Positions 45,154-53,852 are shown, numbered from the stretch's first letter. The stretch: DNA of 64,000 nucleotides from an uncultured Akkermansia sp. (GCA_944390825.1 CALXRG010000003.1:62001-126000); one strand, 5' to 3'. A program made the numbers and translations. Notes: generated by a model not told the origin, from the letters alone.

Positions 45154-46113
45154 ATGGTGAGTGATTCCCGAGGAGGCGGCGCTCCTGAGTTTAGCGTGGT
45201 GATTCCCGCGTACAACGTGGCAAGGTATATTGGGGAAACGCTGCAGGGTGTGATGGAGCAGACGGTGTCGGATTGGGAGGTCATCGTCGTGGATGATGGC
45301 TCGACGGATGATACCAGGGCGGTCGTGGAGGCGGTGAGGGATGAGCGTATCCGCCTGATATCCCAACAAAATGCCGGTGTGAGTGCCGCTCGCAATGCCG
45401 GCATGGCGCGGGCCCGCGGACGCTATGTCGCGTTGCTGGATGCGGATGATGTGTGGGCTCCCTCCCATTTGATGAGAGCCCGCAGCTATTTTATTTCCCA
45501 CCCCAATGCGAAATGGTACGCCGGTGAACGCACAAGCTGCCGGGACTCACTGGACAAAACGGTTTCCGGATGGAGGTACGAGGAAAAAAATTACTTTACT
45601 GCGTCAGATGCAACTCTTCCGCACAGCTCGACGGTCGTTCTATCGAGGGACCTTGTGCCTCCGGACTTGTTCCCGGTGGGAGTTCGGTATGCGGAGGATC
45701 TTCTGGCATGGGTGAGGATTGCTTGTCGTGCACCATATTATGGCACGAGTGCGGGGGCAACAGTGTATTATCGTACGAGGTCTGAAGGTGCGATGCAGGG
45801 ACGCGCTAATCCACGCTTCCATGATTTGATGGAGGCTGAGCGTTTGTACCCGCTTTATGATCAGTTGACGCTGCCTCCGGGGCATGAGGCTGAGGCATGG
45901 CGGTTGATCCATTTGCGTTTCGTGGAGCGTTGGCGCTGCGTGATTGATGAGACGGCTCTGAAGGGGTACGGGGAGATTGTGGACCGGAGGCGTAAGTGGG
46001 TGGGGCCGCTGTTTTCAGCATGGGTGAAGCTGTTCTTGTTTTTGCTGCGGGGGCTGGTGTGGGTTTTCAAGCAACCGATGCAGTACTACTTGAATCATCA
46101 CCGTTCACACTGA
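45154..46113 (+). CDS. Family 2 glycosyltransferase
   Basis: GT-A fold transferase that adds a sugar from a nucleotide donor to a glycan or lipid. The 319-residue protein has the N-terminal FSVVIPAYNVARYIGETL, VIVVDDGSTDDTR, NAGVSAARNAGMARARGRYV and the DxD metal site LLDADD, followed by a WRYEEKNYF and YAEDLLAWVRIA acceptor region. The C-terminus has one hydrophobic stretch (LFSAWVKLFLFLLRGLVWVF) that probably ties it to the inner membrane. No polysaccharide cluster surrounds it. It lies directly downstream of the autotransporter genes, so autotransporter glycosylation is conceivable but unsupported. Confidence 0.93.
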   Translation: MVSDSRGGGAPEFSVVIPAYNVARYIGETLQGVMEQTVSDWEVIVVDDGSTDDTRAVVEAVRDERIRLISQQNAGVSAARNAGMARARGRYVALLDADDVWAPSHLMRARSYFISHPNAKWYAGERTSCRDSLDKTVSGWRYEEKNYFTASDATLPHSSTVVLSRDLVPPDLFPVGVRYAEDLLAWVRIACRAPYYGTSAGATVYYRTRSEGAMQGRANPRFHDLMEAERLYPLYDQLTLPPGHEAEAWRLIHLRFVERWRCVIDETALKGYGEIVDRRRKWVGPLFSAWVKLFLFLLRGLVWVFKQPMQYYLNHHRSH

Positions 46114-46236
46114 TCACCGCTCACCCAGAGTTGTCGGGCCGGCGGTGGTTGGGGTGGACGGAGCTTCCGCTGTGGTGTTGGCGAGGGAGTGAAAAGCGGA
46201 TTTCCCGCCCAGGTTGGCATGCGCACGGGGGAGTTT

Positions 46237-46857
46237 TTATGCTTGCGCGGTAGCGACAACCCAGCCCTGCCGGGGCCCTGTGTGGGTGGCAATGCCGGTA
46301 TAACCGGCTTGGGTGAGCAGCTCTCGGAGTTGTTCGGCGCTATAGACGCGCATGCCGGGGATTTTCTGAGGCCAGAGTTCGTCACCGGGGCGTGAGCCGT
46401 CGGCTTCATGGCAGATGAGGATGCTGCCCCCCGGGCGCAGGACGCGCTTTACCTCAGCCAGGCTTTCGACGGGGACAGGCCAGAAGTAAAGTGTTTCAAA
46501 GGCGGTTACCAGGTCAAAACTGTCGTCAGGAAAAGGGAGGTGGCTGACGTCGGCTTGCAGTATCCGGCAGCGACCTTCGGCGATGGCTGTGGCGTTGGTT
46601 TGTTCGGAGACGCGGACGCTGGTAGCGGAGTAGTCGATGCCGGTGGCGGTGCCCGCCGGGCAAAGGCGCAACAGAGTTACCAGGTTCATGCCCCCGCCGC
46701 AACCGACGTCAAGCGTGTCGGCTCCGGGAAGCGGATGCACGTGCGAGAACCCCCAGGCTGCCAGGTCGGCATGACTTTGATTCATGCGCCGCAGAATGGC
46801 TTCGCCGTCGCTGCCGACGGGTTTGGCTGCGTTTTGGATGAAGGGGTCGATGTTCAT
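46237..46857 (-). CDS. Class I SAM-dependent methyltransferase
   Basis: A 206-residue Rossmann-fold methyltransferase. Motif I is TLDVGCGGGMNLVTLL (SAM-binding glycine-rich loop). Then come TATGIDYSATSVRVSE (motif II), ILQADVSHLPFPDDSFDLV (motifs III/IV) and LYFWPVPVESLAEVKRVLRP with GGSILICHEADG. It most resembles the Methyltransf_11 group (UbiE/BioC-like small-molecule enzymes); the substrate cannot be read. The start at 46857 is the first ATG after its promoter. It is convergent with the glycosyltransferase and divergent from the lipoprotein gene. Confidence 0.92.
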   Translation of the reverse strand: MNIDPFIQNAAKPVGSDGEAILRRMNQSHADLAAWGFSHVHPLPGADTLDVGCGGGMNLVTLLRLCPAGTATGIDYSATSVRVSEQTNATAIAEGRCRILQADVSHLPFPDDSFDLVTAFETLYFWPVPVESLAEVKRVLRPGGSILICHEADGSRPGDELWPQKIPGMRVYSAEQLRELLTQAGYTGIATHTGPRQGWVVATAQA

Positions 46858-46869
46858 ATGCGTGGGGGT

Positions 46870-46898
46870 ATTGTAGCAGCTGCACCGCTGGCGGTCAA
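46870..46898 (-). promoter_or_regulatory. Promoter of the methyltransferase gene
   Basis: Minus strand TTGACC (46893-46898), 17 bp, TACAAT (46870-46875), and 12 bp to the ATG, giving a leader of about 5 bases. Confidence 0.7.
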
Positions 46899-46946
46899 GG
46901 GTGGACGGTGCTCTTTCGAGTTGGGGCCGGCAGTGTGTCTGTGTAT

Positions 46947-46975
46947 TTGACCGGTGGGTATTTGCAGGGTATAAT
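46947..46975 (+). promoter_or_regulatory. Promoter of the lipoprotein gene
   Basis: TTGACC (46947-46952), a 17-bp spacer and a perfect TATAAT (46970-46975). The leader to the ATG at 47006 is about 24 bases. Confidence 0.72.
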
Positions 46976-47005
46976 GGGGGCGCTCCGGGTGGGGCAGTGT
47001 GTGAT

Positions 47006-47659
47006 ATGTGCGAGTATGGAAAGGGTGTAGCGGGGCTGCTCCGGCTGAGCGGTGCAGCGGCTGGGTTGCTTTTGTGCGGTTGCGTGGCGTTTTATTCCGG
47101 CGGGGACGGTCAGAGGTCTCACTCCGGGAGTGGTGCCCGTGTCGCTCAGGGGGGAGCTGTCGTCCAAGCTGGGCTTGAGCCGGTGCAGGAGGTGTCTTTT
47201 TCGGTGCAGTATCTGGACGATTTTGCTCCTGCGGGGTGGTTTGATAAGAGAACCGTGGAGGATGGTATTCAGAGGGCTTTGGAACAAAGCGGGCTCTTTT
47301 CCCGGGTACGGCGGGTGGAGGAGGCGGACGCTGGTGAGCGGCATTGCCATTTCCGCGTGCTCAAGAGTGGTTCCATGGTTTATAACCGCACGGTTTCCGG
47401 CTTGGCCTGCGGGTTGTCGCTGGGGTTGATTCCGGGATGGAATACGATGAAGCTGGAGTGGGATATGAGCTACAGTCTGCATGGCCGGGAGTTGTTGGCG
47501 TTACATTCGCTGCAGGAGGCTTCGGAGTTGGTGTGGCTGCCGTCTGTGGTGCTGATGCCGTTCCTGAGCAGGGCTTCGGCCAGTGAACGCATGGTGCAGG
47601 AGCCGCTGGAGCTTTTCGTGCAGCAGGTGCGCCGCAGGCGCCTTCATGAACAGTCCTGA
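47006..47659 (+). CDS. Putative lipoprotein of unknown function
   Basis: A 217-residue protein with a lipoprotein-like N-terminus: basic start, hydrophobic LSGAAAGLLLCGC with the candidate lipid cysteine at residue 26 (the preceding residues LCG are an acceptable but not ideal lipobox). The mature region contains VSFSVQYLDDFAPAGWFDKR, TVEDGIQRALEQSGLFSRVR and a short hydrophobic segment (GLACGLSLGLIPGW). The mid-region 'QSGLF..V' pattern is seen in small lipoproteins that assemble on the outer membrane, but I do not recognise the family. The start at 47006 follows the promoter; upstream in-frame codons overlap the promoter. Confidence 0.72.
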   Translation: MCEYGKGVAGLLRLSGAAAGLLLCGCVAFYSGGDGQRSHSGSGARVAQGGAVVQAGLEPVQEVSFSVQYLDDFAPAGWFDKRTVEDGIQRALEQSGLFSRVRRVEEADAGERHCHFRVLKSGSMVYNRTVSGLACGLSLGLIPGWNTMKLEWDMSYSLHGRELLALHSLQEASELVWLPSVVLMPFLSRASASERMVQEPLELFVQQVRRRRLHEQS

Positions 47660-47724
47660 GGAGTATCCCCGGGAGAGCTCGGAAAATCGGGGGGCGCAGT
47701 CCGCCAGACTGGTTCGGAGGAAGC

Positions 47725-47774
47725 AGTTTGGGAATCAGTCTGGGAAGCCAGTTCGGGAAATCAGTTCGGGGATG
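47725..47774 (+). repeat. Four degenerate 12-13-bp tandem repeats
   Basis: Between two convergent genes, copies AGTTTGGGAATC, AGTCTGGGAAGCC, AGTTCGGGAAATC and AGTTCGGGGATG follow one another. No coding or hairpin role is apparent; the rest of 47660-47910 is featureless. Confidence 0.6.
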
Positions 47775-47910
47775 CCGCGCTTGGGAATTGGCGAAGGAAA
47801 AAGTCCGGAGCCGCAGGGGTGTTTGCGGCGTGTCTTTTTTGGATGTTTGCGGAACGCCGGGTAGCGGCGCTTCCGGGGGAAAAGCCGTGTATCTGCGCGT
47901 TCGGGTGGCT

Positions 47911-50082
47911 TCAGTGTCCGAGGGCTTCCTGGGTGAGAAGTTGACAGCCGCGGATGTCCAGCTTGCCCGTGGGCAGTACCGGGATGGCTTCGACGGGGAC
48001 GATGTATTTTGGTGCCCACAAGTTGGGCATGTTCAGTGCTTGCAGCTGGGCGCGGATGTCGGTGAGAATGCGTTTCTCTTCGGAGTTCCTCTGGTGTTCC
48101 GGCAGGGCGGAGAGCAGGACGATGGCCTCCCCCTTTTGGGCATCGGCTGTGCCTGTGATAGCTATCTGGACGCCGCCGTCCGGCGAGAGGTTCAGAATGC
48201 GGGTGAGAGCGAGCTCTACGGCGTCGTGCGGTACCATTTCCCCGCCGATTTTGGAGAATCGGGAGAGACGTCCGCCCAGAAAGATGAAGCCATTGAGATC
48301 GAGTCTGCCGATGTCGCCGGTCTTGAACCAGCCGTCGCGGAGAACTCGGCGGTTGACGTCCGGCAGGCCGATATAGCCGCTGAAGAGGTTGGCTCCTTTC
48401 AGCCAGAGCATGCCTTGCTCAGTCAGAGGCACTTCGCGGGTGTCGTCGTCCGGGTCGGTGACGCGCACGGCAATGCCGGGCAGAGGGGCTCCTACGCTGC
48501 CCGGGACGGTGCCGGGTACGAAGAAGGCTGAGCCGGGCACAGGAGCGGCATCCGGCAGGTTGACGGCACAGACCGGACAGGCTTCTGTGAGACCGTAGCC
48601 TTCCAGCAGCTCGACGCCGAAGCGTTCGCGAAATTCCTGCGCGAGTTCCGGTTGGAGTTTTTCCGCTCCGACGATAAAGGTGTCGACGGAGCGGAATGTG
48701 TCCGGGTGGGCGCGGCGCATCATGGCGCGGGCGAAGGTGGGGGTGGCGCAGATGAGGGTGAGCTTGTATTTCGCGATTTGCTCGCAGAGAGCCCGGGCGT
48801 CGGTGGGATTGGGATGGGTGCAGAAGGGACTGCCCGCCAGTAGGGGCAGGAACATGGTGACGGTTAAACCAAAGCTGTGGAAGATGGGCAGACAGGCATG
48901 GAAACGTGCCTGCCGTACGTCGAGGCGGGAGGCGCATTGAGCGAGGTTTGCCAGCATCATGCGGTGGGTGATAACGACGCCTTTCGGGTCGCCGCTGGAG
49001 CCGCTGGTGAAGAGGATAATGGCTTCCGCGTCGTCGCGGTGTTTGTCGGTGCCAAACAGGCGGCAAATCAGGGAGGCGGGGGCGGTCTTGGCCAGTAAAA
49101 TATGGGTGATGAGTGAGGGTTTGCTGAGTTTTTTGAGCAGTTCTTCGATGAAGAGGAGTTGCTCCTGCGGCGGCCAGGGGAAGGCTGGGAGTTTTTCGGC
49201 GAATTTCCGCGCAGTGATGAACCGGGAGAGTCCGGCCTGGCGTACGGTGCTTTCGAAGGCGTGGTGCGAGGTGGCGTAGTTGATCATCACGGGGGTGATG
49301 CCGCTGAGCAGGCAGGCGATGGTGGCGATCACGGCGCCGGGGCCCGGAGGCAGGATGATGCCTACCCGTGGTTGGTCGCTGAGTTCCCGCCGCAGGTGCC
49401 GGGCTGCGGCCATGCTTACGCCCAGTGCCTTGTAGAAGGAAAGTGTGCTGCCCGTCAAGCCGTCGATGATTTCGGTGTCCGGGTGTTGCCTGATGGCTCG
49501 CACGAGTTCGGTGGTGAGGGAGCCTTGGATCCAGGGTTGGGCCGCAAAGAGTTCGGCACTGGTATTCAGCCAGGTTTGCAGAACGCGCTCACCGGTTTGG
49601 GGGCCGGGTTTCAGTTGCGGCAGGATGCAGAGTGCTTCGCGGGTTGCCTTTTCTTCGGTGTTGCTGAAGCAGTTGTGCATGGTGTTTCCGTAGTAGCCCA
49701 GAAACAGAGGTACCGGTGCCAGGTGCAGGCTGCCTACGGTGGACAGAAAGGGGGAGGGTACGTCAGATATGGTGCCCCGCGTGCGTGCGACGGTTCCGGG
49801 AAGAAAGACGACGCTGCGCCCTTGATCAAATTGGTCGAGGATTTGTTCGCGTACGGCTAACGAGGTAGTGTTGCGGAAGTGCAGGGGGATGATGGGGATG
49901 TTTTCCCGTCTCAGGTAGCGCGTGATGTCTGCCGATGGAGGAAAGGTTGGGTCGGACAGGAAGCAAAGTTTGCCGTCGAGCAGGCGGTTCAGTGCTTGCA
50001 CGGCGGTGAGGCTCATGCGGTTGGGCATGTAGAGTGCAGGTGCAGTCAGGTTTTCCTTCCCTTGAATGTGCAATGTCGGCAT
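47911..50082 (-). CDS. Aas-like acyl-ACP synthetase with degenerate acyltransferase domain
   Basis: A 723-residue protein with the two-domain plan of Aas (2-acylglycerophosphoethanolamine acyltransferase/acyl-ACP synthetase; 719 in E. coli). The C-terminal adenylating half is intact: IILFTSGSSGDPKGVVITH (P-loop), HACLPIFHSFGLT, LLEGYGLTEACPV, WFKTGDIGRLD and PVLPTGKLDIRG with the catalytic lysine. The N-terminal PlsC-like half has lost its signature. Where Aas has NHxSFLD it reads NRMSLTA, and where FPEG is expected it reads FLPGT. It may therefore activate fatty acids without transferring them to lysolipid. The start at 50082 was chosen because upstream frame content is the non-coding repeat and tRNA region. 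Confidence 0.87.
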   Translation of the reverse strand: MPTLHIQGKENLTAPALYMPNRMSLTAVQALNRLLDGKLCFLSDPTFPPSADITRYLRRENIPIIPLHFRNTTSLAVREQILDQFDQGRSVVFLPGTVARTRGTISDVPSPFLSTVGSLHLAPVPLFLGYYGNTMHNCFSNTEEKATREALCILPQLKPGPQTGERVLQTWLNTSAELFAAQPWIQGSLTTELVRAIRQHPDTEIIDGLTGSTLSFYKALGVSMAAARHLRRELSDQPRVGIILPPGPGAVIATIACLLSGITPVMINYATSHHAFESTVRQAGLSRFITARKFAEKLPAFPWPPQEQLLFIEELLKKLSKPSLITHILLAKTAPASLICRLFGTDKHRDDAEAIILFTSGSSGDPKGVVITHRMMLANLAQCASRLDVRQARFHACLPIFHSFGLTVTMFLPLLAGSPFCTHPNPTDARALCEQIAKYKLTLICATPTFARAMMRRAHPDTFRSVDTFIVGAEKLQPELAQEFRERFGVELLEGYGLTEACPVCAVNLPDAAPVPGSAFFVPGTVPGSVGAPLPGIAVRVTDPDDDTREVPLTEQGMLWLKGANLFSGYIGLPDVNRRVLRDGWFKTGDIGRLDLNGFIFLGGRLSRFSKIGGEMVPHDAVELALTRILNLSPDGGVQIAITGTADAQKGEAIVLLSALPEHQRNSEEKRILTDIRAQLQALNMPNLWAPKYIVPVEAIPVLPTGKLDIRGCQLLTQEALGH

Positions 50083-50126
50083 GGTGGTGTGTGCAGGGGC
50101 GTATGATGGGGTGAATCTGTCCGTCC

Positions 50127-50132
50127 ATACTA
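50127..50132 (-). promoter_or_regulatory. Extended -10 element before the Aas-like gene
   Basis: Minus strand TGCTAGTAT, an extended -10 form, with only a weak -35 (TTTTCA) at 17 bp. The leader to the ATG at 50082 would be about 38 bases. Confidence 0.4.
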
Positions 50133-50318
50133 GCAAATGAATTCGCTTTTGAAAAGAAGATTCGGTGTTCTTTGGTGTTCTGTTTTGCTTGATTATGGCG
50201 TAGAGGCGGGCGCAGAACTGCTTGTGGCAGCATTGGGTGTGGGGGAAGTGCTGACGGTTGTGGTTGTGGACAGGGGGAACACCGGGTGGGGCGTCGGATG
50301 GCCAGGAAACAGGTGAGC

Positions 50319-50550
50319 GGGCTCGAACCCGCGTCCGCCCCCACGGCTCCAAGGGCTCCTGGGGGTCGCCCTTGGAGTTCCCGACCGAAGGAGTTCGGTC
50401 GGCCGTGGGTCGCAGAAGCCCACCGGGCTTCTGCGCCTCAGCCGTGCATCGCCTTGCAGCCCAGGTGCGCTGGGCGCGCACGTGGGGCTGCCGGCGAAGT
50501 CGCGTTTCGAGGTTGCGGGTTTCGGAGACCTGACCGCGACGTGGATAAGC
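50319..50550 (-). repeat. Structured repeat element, copy 1
   Basis: A 232-bp unit nearly identical to a second copy 246 bp away. Read on the minus strand it contains several inverted repeats and ends in a CGCGGGTTCGAGCCC block identical to the T-arm region of the neighbouring tRNA-Asp. It lacks stop codons in several frames, but the translations are arginine/proline-rich and unconvincing, so I treat it as non-coding DNA or RNA. Confidence 0.75.
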
Positions 50551-50564
50551 TGGGGAGAGAGAAG

Positions 50565-50795
50565 GGGCTCGAACCCGCGTCCGCCCCCACGGCTCCAAGG
50601 GCTCCTGGGGGTCGCCCTTGGAGTTCCCGCCCGAAGGAGTTCGGTCGGCCGTGGGTCGCAGAAGCCCACCGGGCTTCTGCGCCTCAGCCGTGCATCGCCT
50701 TGCAGCCCAGGTGCGCTGGGCGCGCACGTGGGGCTGCCGGCGAAGTCCCGTTTCGAGGTTGCGGGTTCGGAGACCTGACCGCGACGTGGATAAGC
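50565..50795 (-). repeat. Structured repeat element, copy 2
   Basis: A 231-bp copy with a few substitutions and one single-base indel relative to copy 1, separated from it by 14 bp. Clear stems: 50593-50602 with 50614-50623 (10 bp, CTCCAAGGGC/GCCCTTGGAG) and 50659-50667 with 50671-50679 (9 bp, 3-base loop). It carries the T-arm-like block at its minus-strand 3' end and abuts the tRNA terminator. Confidence 0.75.
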
Positions 50796-50835
50796 ACAAA
50801 AAGAGGTCACCTTCAGGTGACCTCTTTTTGTGCTT
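50792..50835 (-). terminator. Terminator-like hairpin after tRNA-Asp
   Basis: A perfect 20-bp stem (AAGCACAAAAAGAGGTCACC with its complement) and a 4-base loop. On the minus strand it lies 5 bp downstream of the tRNA 3' end and includes an internal T5 run. Confidence 0.85.
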
Positions 50836-50840
50836 AGGAA

Positions 50841-50915
50841 CGAAGCGGACGGGGCTCGAACCCGCGACCTCAGCCGTGACAGGGCTGCGCTCTAACCAAA
50901 CTGAGCTACCGCTCC
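50841..50915 (-). tRNA. tRNA-Asp(GTC)
   Basis: A 75-base cloverleaf on the minus strand. The acceptor is GGAGCGG/CCGCTTC with discriminator G73, the anticodon stem is CAGCC/GGCTG around CTGTCAC (anticodon GTC), and the T-arm is CGGGTTCGAGCCCCG-like. CCA is not encoded. Confidence 0.96.
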
Positions 50916-50958
50916 TTTCTCTTTTTTGCTGCTCTCGCTTTCCAGCGGGTGCGAGGGC

Positions 50959-50987
50959 ATTATACATGGATTGGGATGCTGATGCAA
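50959..50987 (-). promoter_or_regulatory. Promoter of tRNA-Asp
   Basis: Minus strand TTGCAT (50982-50987), 17 bp, TATAAT (50959-50964). tRNA-Leu in this window uses the same TTGCAT -35. Confidence 0.78.
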
Positions 50988-51055
50988 GTCTTTTTTTTGC
51001 TTTTGATGTGATTTTTTTGAAAAAAAAGGTGAATGTGCTTGTTTGTGTGGGGGTG

Positions 51056-53047
51056 TTAGAGGAATTGACGGGTAGCTTCGCGGGGAAGGGCGTGCATGAA
51101 TCGCGAGCCGTAATATTTGGAGGTGATGCGGGAGTCCAGTAGGTAGATGAGGCCTTTGTCGCTTTTGTTGCGGATGAGACGCCCGACGCCTTGCCGGAAT
51201 TTGAGGACGGCTTCGGGCAGGCTGTAGTCGAGGAAGGGGTTGCCGCCCCGCGCTTGGATGCTTTCAATGCGGGCTTCGGTGAGGGGGTTGCCCGGGGATT
51301 CAAAGGGGATTTTGGTGACGATGACGTTGGAGAGGGCTTCGCCCGGTACGTCGACGCCGGTCCAGAAGCTGTCGGTGCCCAGCAGAACGCTGCCAATGTT
51401 GTTTTTGAAGTGTTGGAGCATTTGGCTGCGGGTGAGGTCTTGCCCTTGAATGTAGAGAGGCCAGCCGCGCTCGGTGCAGTGGGGGCGGAGGAGTGGGGCT
51501 ATTTGCCGGAGGGTGCTGTAGTTGGTGAAGAGGACGAAGGCCCGGCCTTGTGAGTCGTCGAGCGCACGGCAGATCCAGTCGAGGAGGGCGGCGGTGTAGG
51601 TTTCTGTCTCGCTGGCCGGTGGGGGAGGTGGCATGCTCTTCGCGACGACGATGTGCATTTGCTCGGCGAAGTTGAAGGGACTGCCGATTTGAAGGGTGGC
51701 GGCGCTTTCTGCACCAACCCGGCTGGCAAAGTAGCTCAGGCCTTGCTCGCCGGCCGAGAGGGTGGCGCTGGTGCAGATGCAGGTGCGCCCGGTTTCGAAG
51801 AGTTTGCTGCGCAGGACGGGCGCGACGTCGATGAGGGCGGCCCGAAGGGTCATGTAGCGGTTTTCCGGCCCGCTGCTTTCCGCCCAGTAGACGCAGTGCT
51901 CCAGGTTGCTGAGTTCTACCATGTCCCGGGCTGTCTGGCTGTAGGCGAGCAATCGCGCGGCGGTGTCTTTGAATTCGGCTTGGGTGAGTTCGTGTTCGCT
52001 GACCTTGGCCATTTCAAGGATTTCGTCGATCAGAACGCCTAAGGCGGGGCAGAGGAGGTTTTCGGTCCAGCAGGGTTGGCGCAGGCGAATGGTGCCGCGG
52101 TGGGCGTCCAGTTGGCAGTCCTGCCGCGCGTTGTCGAAGAAGAGATCGGCAGCGTTTTGGGCGTCGTCGATGTATTGCAGCAGTCTCGGGGTGGCGTAGT
52201 GCCGCAGGGTGCCTTTGCGGGTAGTGGGGTTGTAGAGGCGCAGCAGGTCGTATTTGAGCTCGGCTTGGGAGAGGCTGGCTCCCAGTTGGTGGGCGGCGAC
52301 GGTTTCAATGGTGTGCGCTTCGTCCAGGATGACGAAGTCGCCGGGGTAGATGAAGCCGTCGATGGGGGCTTCGTTTTCGGGTTGGATGCTGTCGGTGAGG
52401 GCAAGCAGTCCGAAAAAGAGGGTGTGGTTGAGGATGACGACGTCGGCTTCCTGGACGCGCAGCCGGGCGGCTTGGTAGGGACAGGTGGGGCCGCAGTTGC
52501 GCAGGGTGCAGATGTGGTTTTCGCTGCATACTTGCGCCCAGACTTTGGGGGTGATGCTCAGGCTGGCAGGGAGTTCGGCCAGGGTGCCTTCCGGGTTTTC
52601 AATGAGCCAGCGGCGCAGGTCGTGCAGTTGCCGCACTTCTTCCTGGTTGAAGAGGTCGGAGGCTTGTTCGATGGCGCGGCGCAGCCGTGTGGCGCAGATG
52701 TAGTTCGCCCGGCCTTTGAGCAGGGCTGTGCGGAAGTCGTACGGCAGGGCTTTTGCGACGGTGGGGAGGTCTTTGTGGAAGAGTTGCTCCTGGAGGTTGA
52801 TGGTGTGGGTCGAGATGATGGCTTTGCGCCCTTGTTCCAGTGCAAAGCGGATGGAGGGAATGAGGTAGGCGAGGGATTTGCCGACGCCGGTGCCGGCCTC
52901 GACCAGAAGGGCGGTGCCGGCGGTGAGGGCTTCCGCTACGGTTGCTGCCATGCTTTGCTGCTCCGGCCGGTATTCAAAGCCGCGGGCTCCGGAGAGCAGA
53001 CCGCTTTCCGAGAAGTCGTGCAGGGTTTGTTCGCGCAGTGTGTTCAA
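51056..53047 (-). CDS. DinG/XPD-like ATP-dependent DNA helicase
   Basis: Superfamily 2, iron-sulfur 5'-3' helicase of the DinG/YoaA group, active in DNA repair. The 663-residue protein has YRPEQQSM (Q-motif region), Walker A AGTGVGKS (residues 51-58), a cysteine cluster (ICATRLRRAI, then ENHICTLRNCGPTCPYQAAR) expected to ligate a 4Fe-4S cluster, DEAH in FVILDEAHTIET, and C-terminal motifs GRAFVLFTNYSTL, GTDSFWTGVDVPGE and RQGVGRLIRN. It lacks the N-terminal exonuclease of Firmicute DinG. It starts 52 bp after the secreted-protein gene and is probably co-transcribed with it. Confidence 0.94.
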   Translation of the reverse strand: MNTLREQTLHDFSESGLLSGARGFEYRPEQQSMAATVAEALTAGTALLVEAGTGVGKSLAYLIPSIRFALEQGRKAIISTHTINLQEQLFHKDLPTVAKALPYDFRTALLKGRANYICATRLRRAIEQASDLFNQEEVRQLHDLRRWLIENPEGTLAELPASLSITPKVWAQVCSENHICTLRNCGPTCPYQAARLRVQEADVVILNHTLFFGLLALTDSIQPENEAPIDGFIYPGDFVILDEAHTIETVAAHQLGASLSQAELKYDLLRLYNPTTRKGTLRHYATPRLLQYIDDAQNAADLFFDNARQDCQLDAHRGTIRLRQPCWTENLLCPALGVLIDEILEMAKVSEHELTQAEFKDTAARLLAYSQTARDMVELSNLEHCVYWAESSGPENRYMTLRAALIDVAPVLRSKLFETGRTCICTSATLSAGEQGLSYFASRVGAESAATLQIGSPFNFAEQMHIVVAKSMPPPPPASETETYTAALLDWICRALDDSQGRAFVLFTNYSTLRQIAPLLRPHCTERGWPLYIQGQDLTRSQMLQHFKNNIGSVLLGTDSFWTGVDVPGEALSNVIVTKIPFESPGNPLTEARIESIQARGGNPFLDYSLPEAVLKFRQGVGRLIRNKSDKGLIYLLDSRITSKYYGSRFMHALPREATRQFL

Positions 53048-53099
53048 CGGGATGTTGCTGCCGTGGAAAACGCAGGGGGGCGGCTGGCCGGGATGCGGC

Positions 53100-53852
53100 T
53101 TAGTCCAGGGGGCGGTCGCCTACGGGCGGTACGTCGATGTCCAGCGGCAGGGCGGGGAAGTAGGCGCGCAGGGTGTTGACGTCGGTGTTGCTGTCGACGA
53201 AATACCATTTGTTGAGTTTGGTGCCGCGGTAGTTGACGGGCGAGGAGATGACTTCGTCCCGGATGGCGTAGATGTAGTCGCGCCGTTCGAGACGGCGGAA
53301 TTCGCCGCGGCCAACGGGTACTTTGACGACGAGGATGGTGGGCAGGACGACGATGCGTGAGCGGTCGGCGTCGGCTTGGATGCTGTCGGCCTGGACTTTG
53401 CCGTCACGGTCTTTCAGGACGGGGCGAACCATGGCGGCGGAGGTGCTGACGGCGTATTCGGAGTAGGGTTCTCCGACGCTGAATTTCTCGATGACAAGGC
53501 CTTGCGATTTCATGCGTTCGCCCATTTTCCGGTACTGGGTGCGCAGGGCGTCATCGGCTGCTTTCATGCGGCGGCGGGCTTCGTCTTCGCTTTCCCGCTC
53601 GATGCCCATGACGCGGCGGGCGCTTTCGGCTTCGCGGCGGGGATCCCGGTTGGCGAGGCGGTCGGCGAGGGTGCGGCGGACGGGCGGGTACATGAAGTCG
53701 AGGGCCCATGCGAGGTCACAGTTTCGTACGGCGGCTCCGTATTCGCGTGCTGCGTCGCGCGCGGATTGGGCTGCTTCGGAGGGGGCGGCAGTGGCTGTGA
53801 GGGGACAGAGCAGGGCGGCTAATACCGGCAGAAGGATGGGGCGGCGTGTCAT
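53100..53852 (-). CDS. Secreted protein of unknown function
   Basis: A 250-residue protein with a signal peptide (RRPILLPVLAALLCPLTATA, cleaved near residue 23). A helical, charged N-terminal region (AAQSARDAAREYGAAVRNCD, then RREAESARRVMGIERESEDE) is followed by a beta-rich half (VIEKFSVGEPYSEYAVSTSA, ILVVKVPVGRGEFRRLERRD and NKWYFVDSNTDVNTLRAYFP). The later segment resembles small NTF2-like or secreted stress proteins only loosely; I do not recognise it. The ATG at 53852 is 6 bp after a -10 box. Probably periplasmic. Confidence 0.8.
   Translation of the reverse strand: MTRRPILLPVLAALLCPLTATAAPSEAAQSARDAAREYGAAVRNCDLAWALDFMYPPVRRTLADRLANRDPRREAESARRVMGIERESEDEARRRMKAADDALRTQYRKMGERMKSQGLVIEKFSVGEPYSEYAVSTSAAMVRPVLKDRDGKVQADSIQADADRSRIVVLPTILVVKVPVGRGEFRRLERRDYIYAIRDEVISSPVNYRGTKLNKWYFVDSNTDVNTLRAYFPALPLDIDVPPVGDRPLD

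Noticed and set aside
50319..50795. Additional tRNA genes suggested by the T-arm-like GGGTTCGAGCCC blocks
   Set aside because: No acceptor, D or anticodon arms can be built around them at tRNA distances.
50083..51396. Long minus-strand open frame extending upstream of the Aas-like gene across the repeats and tRNA-Asp
   Set aside because: It runs through a tRNA gene, its terminator and two non-coding repeats. The translation is arginine/proline-rich and the Aas family length is reached from 50082.
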